This document shows positions 1-12,141 of a stretch of DNA of 64,000 bases, in pieces. The notes below the pieces were generated by a model. That model did no database searches. It was not told the DNA's origin and saw only the letters and a program-made list of their open reading frames with translations. The translations under genes were made by a program, and so were the position numbers. The stretch lies in NCBI GenBank assembly GCA_010279815.1, contig QEOQ01000590.1:613149-677148 (forward strand), written 5' to 3'. The stretch comes from Brachionus plicatilis. Lineage: Eukaryota; Rotifera; Eurotatoria; Ploima; Brachionidae. Numbering within the stretch: the first letter of the stretch is position 1; each line of letters begins with the position of its first letter.

Positions 1-1805
1 GAAATCTATCCACCATTGATCATCATTGATTATGACTATGTGTCTACCGATGATTTGACGCGCACAGTTGAAGTAAGCTTTGAAATTGCTTATTCGAGTA
101 ATTTCCAAGCGCCCGATCTGGCCATGTGGATTACGTCAGGAATTTTGGCACTTTTTTCTCTTGTCTGGGCATTCATACGGGCTCTAGTGTGGAATCGAAG
201 ATCAGGCAAAGTGGCGCCAGACTTGATAACTCTGTTCAAATTTACCATGTTCATATGCTCTTCGTTGGGAAATGTTTTTTTTCTGGTCTTGGTTGCCGGG
301 TCTTTATACTGGCTGATTTTTTACAAAGGACAAGGAATTGCCTATTTGATTCTTCCGAACAGTGACCAGCAGGCAGTCTTTATAGTCATGCTGGTGCTGG
401 CTTTTGTGTTTAAACTAATCGATGTGCTTCATTTGGTATTCTCTCAGACTTCTTTTGACATATTTTTCATTGACTGGGAAAGACCAACTTCTGAATCGTC
501 AAGCTTGGTAAATCAATTGATTCCATCTACAGTGTTGGACAAGGGAAAAGAGGAAAAAAAAAATTTTTTATTAAACAAAGAGTTGTCTGAGTACAACAGG
601 ATATCCTGTTGGAGAACATTGTTTGTGGCAAATGAATGGAACGAGATACAAACATTCAGAAAAATTGATCCATTGGTACAATTAATTGGGGTATTGTTTT
701 TTCTAAAAGTAATCAATTTGGAAGCAATAACAACCAGTGACTGTAACACCAGTATTAGCCCTGATCCAAATGCATACCAGGCAGAGTACAGTGGTATTTT
801 GAGAATAGCAATGGCTGCGTCCATGTATATCGGTGTCGGAATACTGCAATATGTAGTGTATGAATTTTTTTACATCAGGTGCATTTCGGACAAAATTGGT
901 CAGTTCATTGACTTTTGTTCGGTTGCTAACATCAGTATGTTCATCATGACTCACACTCAGTATGGTTATTACATTCATGGAAGGTCTCCGCACGGAAATT
1001 CTGATGTGAGCATGCAGAACATGTCCAAAGCTTTGTCCAAAGAAGAAAACGAAGAGACCGGTAAACGCGGACTCGGACAAAATTCCGATCAGCAGACATT
1101 CTCGATTTTCATATCGAGTAAGCTTAGCAATGAATATTCTAAAGTTATGATTCCTTTATTTCAAGTAAAAATTAATTTAGAATTTAAAAAAAAAAATTAC
1201 AAATTAGAACTTTTTACTAGAAAAAAAGCTTAAGAAAAAGCAGTGGAATTAGTGGGGCTGAATTTGACAAAAGAGTTTTAGCTTATAATAATTTGAACAA
1301 GTTTTTGATGGGCTATATTGATAATGTAAGTACTAAAGTGTCTCATTTTTTTATATAAATTTTTTATTTTAAAAGATTTTGCGAAATTTGAAATACAAAA
1401 TTGTGAGAAGAAATTTTTTTGAAAATATTTTCAACATTGAATTTAGAGATCCGACTAAAAATGGATATTTTTTTGCGGGTAAAATTAAAATCTACTTTTG
1501 AAATTTTGCAATTTTAATTCAATTTTTTCTAGATGAAAATCGAACCTTCGAAACAGTTTTGTTCTGCGGCCAAGAGCAAAAGCTTTTTATTTTTGATCTG
1601 ATGACATTTTTGTTTGTCGATTACTTTGCAAAAAATTATGTGCTCGCAGCTTTTTGTGTATTTTTAGTTATAAAGGTATTTTTAAATAGATTAATGTTTA
1701 AACTAAATTAAAAATAATATTTAGGTTTACAATACTCTAAGAAATGATTTGGGAAAAAGGAATCTGTCCAGAAAAACTTTAGTCGATAAACGATTTTTGA
1801 TTTGA
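1..1805 (+). CDS. TMEM67: Meckelin (TMEM67), copy A, 3' part only
   Basis: C-terminal half of meckelin, the multi-pass protein of the ciliary transition zone (MKS/NPHP module). The coding sequence is already open at base 1, so the signal peptide and Cys-rich ectodomain lie outside the window. Exons by GT-AG and phase: 1-1164, 1221-1325, 1376-1478, 1533-1675, 1725-1805 (TGA). Visible family hallmarks are IFFIDWERP after the middle membrane segments, CWRTLFVANEWNEIQT, the GYYIHGRSPHG stretch, and the C-terminal tail GKRNLSRKTLVDKRFLI, which matches vertebrate meckelin closely. Several hydrophobic segments precede the tail. It is a tandem paralogue of the gene at 2544-8952 on the same strand. 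Its last coding segment is split by a 49-nt intron (1676-1724) that the neighbour lacks. An AATAAA-type signal follows near 1875. Family assignment is secure; exon edges are hand-placed. Confidence 0.93.
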
Positions 1806-2543
1806 TCAAAATGGCAAAGGAAAAAATGCACTTTTTATATTATTTTGCTAGTTTTCATCTAATTTTTTTATATTAAAATAAAATTTTACTTTAAAATTCA
1901 CACGATGCTTGTTTAAAAAAAATATATTTCTTTGGTTACTTAAAATAGCCTTCTGAAAAAACCTCTTCAATTAATTAAATAATACTTTAAAGAAGTTTTA
2001 ACATCTTGAGACTTATTTTATTTTAAAATCCAGGAAAATTTTATTCTTCACTTAATTTAACAAAAATAAAAATTGGTTTTCAGGAAAAAGGAACAAAGTT
2101 TTGTGAATAAGATTAAATATTTTAGAATTCTTTTAAAAAAAATCAATTAAAAAAAGAAATCATATAATATAATGATATACTTACTGAATGATATACCTAA
2201 AACATTACTTCAAACCGAAAAACTTGTACGTGGAGCTTATGAATTTAAAAAATATATTTTTCAATGAAACGATAAATAATTTCCTAGTAACAGAACAAAT
2301 ATTTATTTGCCAATTTGACTGTTCATCCAAAATCAAGAAATAGTTATCTGAAGCTCAAATCTGTTGAAAAAAATATTTTTATTTCTCTAGATCAATAAAT
2401 AAAACAATAAATTAAAATGTTATCTATTTAATAAAAGTTAAAAAATGCAGTCTTAATAAATTTTATCTAGTTGCTAATGTGTTATCTTTTAAAAATAAAC
2501 TAAAATTTAAGATTAGACTAAAATATTTTCAAAATTTTCAACA
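1806..2543. other. Spacer between the two meckelin genes
   Basis: AT-rich spacer of about 740 bases. It must hold the 3' UTR of copy A and the promoter of copy B. I see no further coding or RNA signal. Confidence 0.5.
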
Positions 2544-5500
2544 ATGACAATGCGTTTAATAGCCTATTTGATTTTTGCATTAATATTTATTGATAATTCG
2601 TTTCAGCAGTCTTTTTCACTGAGTGCAATCAATTTTGGTAACTTCAATTGTTCTGAAGGCGAAATAATTGACACCCTTAGTCTTGTATGCCAAAAATGTC
2701 CAGCAAACAGCAGTCCAACAAAAGACCGTAATATTTATATTTTTTTTTAACTATCAATTCTTAATTCAAACAAATTCAGTAACTAAGTTCAAGCATTGAT
2801 AGCATTAATTTTTTTGTAAAAAAAATTAGATATCTATTAAATTGTAGAGGATCGTCGAAATACTTAAAAAAGAGCTTATATTTTAGAATATCAATTTTAT
2901 AGTAAAATCGCTTTCAAATGAAGATCTTAAGATCAAAAATATAACAAAAAACAAATAATGAAAATCATCTAAAAACTTTACTAAATGCTATGTTGATTTA
3001 TTTGATTTTTTCCTAGACTTAAGACAACGTTCAAGTTCTCAATTAAGAACGTTTATTTATCATCAATTTTTTCAAGAACATAAATGATCTTTTAAGAAAA
3101 TTATTAGCAAATTCTATTTTTTGATGCTTAGGACTCGAAAGATATGATACTGAATCTTGATCAAGAAATTATCCTGAACTGAATTGGATTATGGTCAAGA
3201 TTTGGAAAGGATTCTTTAGTGGAATCTTTATTATCTTATCTAATTATCAAAAATATATATAAACTCTTTAAAGAAGGTAAAAATGAAAAATGAAAAATAC
3301 TATTTTTATTTTTTATTTATTTATTTTAATAAATTATGCCAGTTTCGACGATTTTCAAAAATTTTAAATATTATTTATAAAAATAAGTTTGATATATGAT
3401 GAAATTTTGAATAATAAATAAATAAAGAAAAACTGTTTCTGAGTTTTTATTTCAAAAAAATATTCATATTTGACTGTTTGCTTTTAATACGATATTTTCT
3501 CATTATTTAACTTGAACAAATTGAATTTTATGGAATTTGGTAATTTTTTTTTGATTAATTTTTGGTTTTAAATTTTTTCATATAATGAAAAATCGGTAGA
3601 AGTGTATCTCGTTAGCTAAATTTAAGTATCTATGCGAACATACATAAATATATATGCAAATCTAGATCAAAATGTATTGGAACATACATTATTTACGTTC
3701 GCATAGATATTTCTATGTTTATAATTAAAAAAAAATTTTTAATTACAATCAATTGTTCGATCCTAAAAATATATATAAATATATTAGTGTTGGATACGGT
3801 CAGAAATAGCCGGTCCAATAGACTGGCGGTTTGTTAGCTCTTTTATTCTGGCGGGCGCGTTTAAAATTAAATAAAAACATTTTTTTCTTATCTTATTTAT
3901 CAAAAATAAATTTTTAACTATTCTCCAAAAAACGGACTAGAAACTCATTTTTTGCTAAAATTAATTATTTCAATAAAATGTAAATTTTAACTTCAATCTG
4001 ACCTTGATTAAAATTTACTCTACTAAAATTTTATTAATTAATTTCTTTAAAGTAAAATTTTATTAGCAATTTAACGACATGGTGAATTTTGTATCAAAGC
4101 CTAGGTCTAAAACTCGTCCTGCAAAATGTTTCAGCTGGTATAAATTTACTATCACCCAAATTAAGTCCTTGAAAAAACTCTTCAAATCTGCAAAGCACTA
4201 GATGTTTTAGCTTTTAAATTAAATAAAATCATTAAAATTAAATTGTTTGGTTAGGGCAGAGACTAATTTGGGTGATAGAAAGTTTTTATCAGCTTTAATA
4301 TTATTATTATTATTATTATTATAAATGTAATCTGCAACGAGCTGAGCTCGCAGAGCTAGGGTTAAAATACCTAGCTATGGCAGATCAATAACATAGACAT
4401 TNNAAAAAAAAAAAAAAAAAAAAATATTGTTAGCGGCTGGCGCTTTTAATTGTTGATAAAAATAATAAAAGTCCTAGAATAGCTTAGAACTTAAGTTGCC
4501 CGTCTAATTTATAATATAAAACTGATTCTATGGTTAGATCCTTAAAGTCATAGAAAATGGCTCCAAATTTGTTATGTTATTTTCAATTTAAATATATTTG
4601 ATTTTATTGTTATATTTCTGAGCTTGTTTTTCTTTGTGAATTAACGAATAAAAAATTTATAAGAATTTAAACTAATCTTTAAATCATGGCACCTGGAAAA
4701 CAAAAACAGTAATCCATCATAATGGTGACAGCAGTAGGATTTGAACCCACGCCAGTATACACTGGTGTTTCGTAGAATGAGTTCAATAAAAATTGAATCA
4801 AATGAATTTTTTTCAATATATGTGTTTGACTCAAGAATCCAATGCCTATCTAACATTTGAATATTTATGCATTTTTGACATTTGAGATCCCAATTTTAAT
4901 TCGTAACATTAACTTGATTAATTTTCATCATCTTCACTTTAAATATTTCCCAAAATCACAAAAGAGTTTGATGGAATAAAAAGCAATTTTGTATTAGTGT
5001 CTTTTTTTTTTAAATTTTTCATACAAATTTTGATATTTTAGAGACGAATAATTTTTAGTTATTCTAAAAAGTAAAAAATTGTTACATGTATAAACATTTT
5101 ATTAAAAACCTAAAATAAGAAAAATAGTTAAGCAAATAACTGCAAATGCCACTGCAAACATACTCAAAATGTAGAAAATAAATTGTGCTAAACATGCAGC
5201 ACGTCAATGGGTTTAACACTAGAAGCACCAACGAATCAAAATGACTCTTTTTTCGGTGTTTGGCTGCTAAAATCAAAGTAATTTTTTTTCAGCATAAAAA
5301 TAAAAAAACTTTCTAAATCAACTAAAATCAGATAAAAAAATTTGGTTCAAATTCGTTTATGTGGTATTTATGTGGTAAATTTTTGTTCAAAATATAAAAA
5401 AGCAGTGTGTGGATATTGTACAAAAGAAATAGAGGGTATTTGTAAAAAGTGTGATTGACCATGGATATTTTATAAGGCCTAAGAAAAATTAGTGCTTCTA

Positions 5501-8500
5501 GTTTTAAGAAAATATTTTTTTGCTCTAGATGCAACTGAAAAAAAATAATCTTATTTTATAATTTTATTAGGTTAAAATTTTTTTTTATAAATAGATATTT
5601 TTTTATTAAAATAGATGTATATTTATTTAATTAGACTTAACTTTTGTTAAAATAGCGGTGTTACTAAAATCTAATAAATTTTAGGAAGATTCATAAACTG
5701 TGGAACTTAATTTTTGAAATAAAAATTAAGACTAATTTTGATTTGGTTTTAATTTGAGAGAAACTGGAATGGATGAAATTTTATAAATTTATTTTAAAAA
5801 ATTTAAATTTGCAAATATTCACAATTTCCATTTTGTGTTTTAAATTATTTCTTTTTTATTTTAAGGCTCCAATTGTCGGTGTGATCAAAATTTTTATTTT
5901 GAAACTAATTACGGAGGTATCTCAGTAAGCTGCTTGGGATGCAACACAGGTCAAATTCAGAGTCTTGATGGATATCGTTGCGTAAATCCATTAGTACCAG
6001 ACTGTCCAGGAATCAAGCTTGATATTGATGAATCAGGTTTACCATTAGATAGTTTCAGATGCTTAGAATGCAATTCTACTACATCTCGACCCGGGGAAAA
6101 TTCTTGCCAAAGTTGTAGACCATTTATTTTTGTCGAAAATGATAACCAAGACATTACATGTGATAATTTTGAGTCTGGTGGCTTTGTATTTTTTGAAAAT
6201 TCCAACATTCCGAATAATTTAAATTCAAATTTTCCTAATCCCACTGAATCTTGGTTATTCAAAGAATTTTCCTTAGCTGCGTATAGAATGTGTCAAATTG
6301 CTGAACGAAGAAATGTGACAGCATGTCAATTTTTGGCCAACATGTGGACCTTGAACTTGTATTCTCAAGATGCCTTGATGAACGACCCGGACAATAAATT
6401 ATTAAATCTATTTTCAATGGAAAACCAAACAGCTCCTTGGCTAATTTATCCAATTGGTTTGAACGAATACAAAAATCAGTATTCTTCAAATGGAATTGAT
6501 TCGCAATTTTTGACGCTGAAGCTGACCGGAAAATGTGCCAACAGCCAGCTCGAGCTTATCACAGTCGAACACGACTTATGGGGTGGTTTCAAACGAGCCG
6601 GTCCATTTGACATTACCAATCTTCAACTGTGCAATTTTAACCAAAGACTGAAGCAGCCAAATTCAGCTCCTTTTACAATCACAAACTTGATCACCAAATG
6701 TACAGTGAGTATACAAAGATTGTTCGAGTTTTCCGATTCTACTGAAACTATATTCTACGATCTTTATCTGAAATTTGGCAATGGGTCCCAATTGTTGCCT
6801 CTACCAGTCAATATCAAGCAAGTCAACAAACCTTCGAATTCAATTTACAGGCGCTTTTTTTTGTTCGAAACAGCAAGTTCCAAAAAAAGCCAAGAATCAA
6901 AGTCAGACTATATTCGCTTTGCCAAATCGGTAAAGCTTATTATCAATCATCTAAACAGGGACCAGGCTCAGATCTATCCACCTATAATTGAAATCGAATA
7001 CGATTTTGCCAAACGAGATGAGCAGAGAATGGTCGATCTAAGCTTTGAGATCAAATATTTGATGGATACACAGAGTTATCAGCAAACATTTTTTATAGTG
7101 TTCGGAATTTTGGCTGGCTTGGCATTTTTGTGGTCAACAATCAGAACTTGGAATTGGAACCAAAGAGCCGCACGGATAATTCTTGATTTGGTGTCAATTT
7201 TTAAATTTTTTATGTTCTTGATCGGCTCGATTCCAAATTGTATAATACTAGTTCTATCAGGACTGAGCATATTTTGGTTTATTATTTTCAAAAGTCAAAC
7301 TTCGGCAGCTCTTTTTGCGCCCCAACCTGACCAAGAAAAAATATTTGCCACATTTTTGATAATAGCTTTTGTTCTTAAGCTCTTAGACCTACTCTATTTG
7401 ACATTGCTACAGACATCTTATGACATTTTTTTTATCGATTGGGAAAAAGCGCGCTACGATGATAAAAGTGAAAAAAATGTCCTTCCTCCTATCAACAGTC
7501 TAAATGACAATTTTGTTTTGAAGCAGCAGGTAGAAAAACAAAATTCCATATCATGTTGGCGCACAATTCTTATAGCCAACAAATGGAACGCGTTTCAGAC
7601 AATGAGAAAAACGAGCACCGCTATTCAAATGATTTTGGTGATTTTTTTCCTCAAAGTGCTGGGCTTTGAGTCCTATGCTAGAACAGATTGTGAGTTTAAA
7701 AAAGGCGACAATTCAGAATATGCTCCTTATAGCTTCATTTTGCGAGTTGGAATCGGATCCATTATCTATATTGGAGTAGAACTATTACAAATTTTGTTTT
7801 ATACATTATTTTATTCGCGCTGTATCCAAGATGAGATCGGAAATTTTGCTGACTTTTGTTCAGTGTCCAATATCAGTGTGTTACTGCTGACCCATTCTCG
7901 CTTCGGGTATTACATTCATGGAAGATCACCCACTGGTATTTCGGACACTAGTTTCTTTAATCTAAAACAGGGACTAAGTAAAGAGGAAAGCGATTTGACA
8001 TTCAAACGCGGTCTAGAGATGAGTTCGGACCATCAGATTTTTTCTGCAATATTTCCAATCAAACTGGTAAAAGAATACTCAAAAATAATGACACCTATAA
8101 TCATGGTAATATTTACGAGCAAAATTTTTTAATTGTATATTTTTAATTTTTTTTAGAATTCAAGCAGATTTGATAGTAAGGACACATTTTCTGTTAACAA
8201 GTTTGACAATAAGATGCTGGCATATACCCAATTGAATAATTTTTTCAAAGATTTTTTAAATAATGTGAGATTTAAATTTATTTTTGTCTATTGTGAATTT
8301 TGAGCTAAAAAATAATTTAAAACAAATTGAATTCTAAAACTATTGAATTGTTTCAAAATGTACAAGAATTACATAACAAAGTATTTGCATTATTTTTATA
8401 CATTTAATGTGGTTAAGTGATACATTAAATGTATTAACTTAATCAGTTTAAAGAACTATTTTAAGTCGTTCAAGAAAAAAATTATAAAATATACTAATTT

Positions 8501-8952
8501 TTTTATTGTTTTTTTTGTTTGTTCGAGAATTCACAATGGCTTTGAGTAAATATTAATAATTTTGTTTTAAGTCGATTCGCAAGATAAATTTTAGCGTCGT
8601 TAAACGAAATTTTATTGAAAATATTTTTGATATTGAATTTAAAACAAGAGATGCAAATGGGTACTTTTATAAAGGTAAATTGGCTAAAAAAAAAATAATT
8701 TTTTTAAGCTATCGTCGATTTTTTTAAGATGATATGAATTGCTTCACCGAAACAGTCTATTTTGGCAAGGAAAAAACATTGTTTATATTTGAATTTTTGT
8801 TATTTTTGCTTTTGGATTATTTTTCTCAAAATTTTGTTCTGGCATCTATAATAGTTTATATTGTATCAAAAGTCACTTCTAAAATAAGATCAGATTTGGG
8901 TAAAAGAAACCTATCGAAAAAAAGCTTCATTGATAGACGATTTCTAAATTAA
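2544..8952 (+). CDS. TMEM67: Meckelin (TMEM67), copy B, complete
   Basis: Complete meckelin gene. Exons: 2544-2727, 5866-8105, 8157-8264, 8572-8674, 8729-8952; phases agree at every junction and give 952 residues (human about 995). The first exon starts at an ATG and encodes a hydrophobic signal peptide (about residues 1-21). A Cys-rich ectodomain with repeated CxxC pairs follows (about 40-130), including CRCDQNFYFE across the first junction. Next come a lumenal domain, an IYPPIIEIEYDFAKRD segment just before the first membrane helix, and about seven membrane segments with IFFIDWEKA, CWRTILIANKWNAFQT and YYIHGRSPTG. The tail is GKRNLSKKSFIDRRFLN. Meckelin acts with other MKS proteins at the ciliary transition zone. 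The first intron is unusually long (3.1 kb) and repeat-filled; the others are 51-307 nt. Copy A directly upstream is the same family but clearly diverged. Confidence 0.95.
3627..3709. repeat. Short inverted repeat in meckelin intron 1
   Basis: Perfect 13-bp arms, TATCTATGCGAAC at 3627-3639 and its complement at 3697-3709, around an AT-rich 57-base loop. This could be a small MITE or a chance hairpin. Confidence 0.5.
4129..4298. repeat. MITE-like imperfect inverted repeat
   Basis: Imperfect arms of about 35 bp surround a roughly 100-base centre. Their best-conserved core is CTATCACCCAAATTA at 4149-4163 and its complement at 4264-4278. A (TTA)n microsatellite follows at about 4299-4321. Lies in the long first intron of meckelin copy B. 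Confidence 0.5.
4402..4403. other. Assembly ambiguity (NN) beside a poly-A run
   Basis: Two undetermined bases stand immediately before a run of about 20 A. The repeat length here is probably unresolved, so nearby spacing should not be trusted. Confidence 0.95.
4723..4775 (-). pseudogene. tRNA 3'-half fragment, class II type
   Basis: On the minus strand there is a T arm, GTGGGTTCAAATCCTAC (complement of 4734-4750), with a B-box-like core. It is preceded by a variable-arm-like hairpin CCAGT-gtat-ACTGG (4752-4765) and followed by TGCTGTC, an A discriminator position and CCA. A long variable arm would fit tRNA-Leu or tRNA-Ser. No matching 5' acceptor strand or D arm is visible upstream, so this is a truncated tRNA or part of a tRNA-derived SINE. 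Confidence 0.35.
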
Positions 8953-10000
8953 TTGAAAACTAAAATTAAACTAAAAACTAAATTTTTAATCAAATTGTAA
9001 ATGAAAAAAGTTCATTCAAATTATTTTATAATTTTAAATAGGACTGATCATTTTTTTCACCCATTGATTCCTAAAACAAATTTTCAATAAATTAATTTGA
9101 TCGGAAAAATATCTTCTAATTTAATTCTTAAAATATTTTCTAATGCTTATTTATTTTTTTATTTTTTATTTCAATAAGAAAAAGTCTAAAATTTAAAAAC
9201 GAATTCACCAAAATGTTACATTTTCGAACAATTTTTTTCAACTTATTTCAAATTGAATGAAATCTGTAACCACAAGAATTTAATAAGATAAGTGATAAAT
9301 TATTTAAAATCAATTTGAAATAATTAGAGTTCAATTATAAAAAAATAAATATTATTAATTTAGCGGGAAAATCATATATTAGAATAGGATGGTTTGTGAC
9401 AAAAAAAACCACTCAAATCCTGCCTCTTTCATTTACTCTTATTGTACTTAATTCAACTCAAGACAATAATTCACTCCATTCTATTCCAGATTTTTAAACA
9501 TTCAATCTCACTTTTAATTTTAATTGACAGAATTTTTTTCATTTTAAAATTCAGAGATTATTAGATAAAGCATTTTTCAATTTGATAAAAAATTGTTCTA
9601 AAATCAAGTATTCTCGAAAAAATTTTGAATTATTTTTTTGAATACATTTATCACTTTTCAACTTGAATAAAATCTAATTTTCGAAAAACAAATCTAAATT
9701 TTATAAGGACTTTGTTGAAGTTCGTAAGTTTAATTTTGGTTAAAAAAGACATTTAGTAATTTAGATTATTTTAAATTTGATAAATTTTATAATTAATTAA
9801 AAGCTTTTTTGATTAAGATCAAACTATTTTTTTACGCATTCGAAAAAAAAACAAAAATCATTTTAAAGCATCCTATAAATTTTCACTAGCAATGTCGAAA
9901 AATAAATAGATAAGTTAATTATTTATCAAAATTTAAACCACTTATTAGACAAGAAATTGGTATTTAAGTTTTTTTTTTTAAATCATTTTTAAAAAAAAAA
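8953..10000. other. Intergenic spacer
   Basis: AT-rich spacer with no coding, RNA or clear repeat signal. The last 30 bases before the next ATG are T-rich and then A-rich. Confidence 0.5.
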
Positions 10001-10339
10001 ATGATACATTCAAGTTTAATTTTGATTTTTTGCTTGATCGTTTGTTCAACTTGTTCACCGATTTCGAGCTGGTCAATTAGAATAAATGAATCCGATGGTT
10101 ATCAAAATTGTATGGCTAAAACAAGAACACATATATTTTTTGGTACAAGAATTTGTCAGGCTGAGTTTAGCTGTAATCCAATGAATTATGGTCAACATGG
10201 AATAGGTTTCGCCATTTCAGAAAAACTTGCCATTGAAGAGGCAATTAATGACTCAAGAAGTAGATGCGTAAAATCAAGTGGATGCATTCGATATCAAATT
10301 GTTGACAAAATTGAAAGGAAATTAAGCTTAATAAGCTAA
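10001..10339 (+). CDS. Small secreted Cys-rich protein
   Basis: Intronless gene for 112 residues starting at the ATG after a poly-A stretch. Residues 1-19 form a typical signal peptide (hydrophobic core LILIFCLIVC). The mature part has cysteines at 37, 52, 58, 89 and 95. The segment GIGFAISEKLAIEEAINDS followed by two cysteines resembles the small secreted DUF4189-like pattern (Gly/Ala motif, Ala-rich helix, paired Cys). That resemblance is from memory and weak. Function unknown; secretion or lumenal location is inferred from the signal peptide. An AATAAA lies about 45 bases after the stop. A coding start that falls in a non-coding desert and encodes a clean signal peptide argues for a real gene. 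Confidence 0.6.
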   Translation: MIHSSLILIFCLIVCSTCSPISSWSIRINESDGYQNCMAKTRTHIFFGTRICQAEFSCNPMNYGQHGIGFAISEKLAIEEAINDSRSRCVKSSGCIRYQIVDKIERKLSLIS

Positions 10340-12141
10340 AATTTTCACTTCAATATAATTTTTTTTTGATATTTTATGAAAATAAAAGATTAATTCCCAT
10401 AAAAATTATTATTCTTATTTCAAAAGAATTGAAGCAAGTCTTTGATAATTACAGTGGCATTTTCAACTAAGGATTCATACCATACTGTCCCATTTTTATT
10501 TAGTTATCTGTATTATTTAATTTCATGCTAAAAAAATGATAAAAAAGAAAAAAATCAAAAGAAAATAAAAAGAAAATCAAAGAAAAAATATGAAAATAAA
10601 CACTGGGGTAAAATTTTGGCATGAGTTAATTAATTAAATGAATTAGTTATCTGTTAACTCATTTTTTTTAGTTACTCATTTTTTTCTGCTTCAATATATT
10701 GATGAAAATAGAAAATTTGAACATAAAAATAAAAAGTGTTAATTAATTAATTAATTAATTAAAAAATGACTAAATCGCTTTAAAACTTCTATAATTGCGA
10801 CAAAAGATCCTAAATGAAAGCCAAACTTAACTAAAAAACAATAATTGAAAAAAATTAATTAAATAACTTAAAAATATATTTAAACCTTAAACCCATTGCT
10901 GATAAAATTATACGCTGATAAAAATTAAAAATGAATACTTTTATTATTCCTATTTTAAATATTAATTAATCCAAGATATTGGAAAAAAAGGTGGTAGATT
11001 CATCAATCAAAGATAAATATCTCATTCGTGGCAAATTTATGCATATTTTTGACAAAAATATTATTGAAAAAGAAAAAATATTCAATAGTTAACTTTTTTT
11101 TTTTAATTTTGCTTAAATCCTTTTCTTTTTAATAAAAACTTAAATTGAACAGAAATCAAAAATTGAACATCTGAAAAAGGATTCCTAGACCAACCCCAAT
11201 AGGTATCCTTCAGAAGCCTTAGATAAGCTGTACATTCTGTAAATGCCATTTAGTTTAAGTTATTTTGCCCATAATTATCATTACTACCGTATACTGCGAT
11301 ATTGCATGCAGTTAAACCCAAAATTGATTTTAAGTGCATGCATGCATCCCGTACCATCTCATATCATCGTACCATCTCTAAAGATACTTGGTTAAGAAAA
11401 TAAAAGTGTGTATACCTAATAGGATAGGAAAAGAGGTAAAAATGACCGCTTTTCATTTTTAAGCCAATAATATAAGAAAATTTTTTTTTTAAGTTTAGTT
11501 GGATAAATCTAGTCTTTAAAAAAACTAAGCTTTATTTATTTTATTTTACCTCTTTTTCTTTTTTAATTAATTATCAAATTTTATTTGATCGTAAAAAGGA
11601 GAAAAAATAAAATTCAATTTTTCCCTTTTTTAATTTGACTATCTGAACATAAAAAAAAGTTCAGTTAAAAAGGAAAAAAGTAATAATAAATTTTAAGTGA
11701 CATTTTTAAGTAATTTAGAAATATTTAAAATCCGGTCCTTCTAGTGTTAAAAATGTAGGTTGTATGAAGCCTTGCTTAGGGACAAACTTGAGAGTTCATC
11801 TCTCTAGAATTATCTATCTATCTATCTAATATAAAATTACATACAAAATTTTCTGTAACATTTTTTATTCAGTCTGTGTTTTTCATGAGTTAGAAAATTT
11901 AAATCGACTGGGAATTATTTTCGGAATATTTGTGTAATGTCAAGTAACAACTTACAATACAAAATTTCTTTTTGATTCAATCAAAATAATTGTCTAAGTA
12001 ATTAACTTTTTAAAAATTTTAATCGTTTGGATTTTTCATTTTTTTCACAACTATATTTCATTGAAATAAATAAAAAGAAATACACATAGGCTTATTTTCA
12101 ACTTTATTTTCTGAAACAAAAAATAAAAATCTAAAAATCAT
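10340..12141. other. Intergenic spacer with simple repeats
   Basis: AT-rich. Holds a (TTAA)n run near 10739-10761, a GCATGCATGCATC block near 11336, and (TATC)n at about 11811-11828 just after a moderately GC-richer stretch (11730-11810) that looks like the decayed 3' end of a retroelement. The convergent HEATR1 3' UTR occupies the right end; its poly-A signal (AATAAA on the minus strand) is near 12102. No gene seen. Confidence 0.45.

Noticed and set aside
4641..5534. Minus-strand frames of 64-71 residues inside meckelin intron 1
   Set aside because: No initiation context, splice support or recognisable sequence; one overlaps the tRNA fragment.
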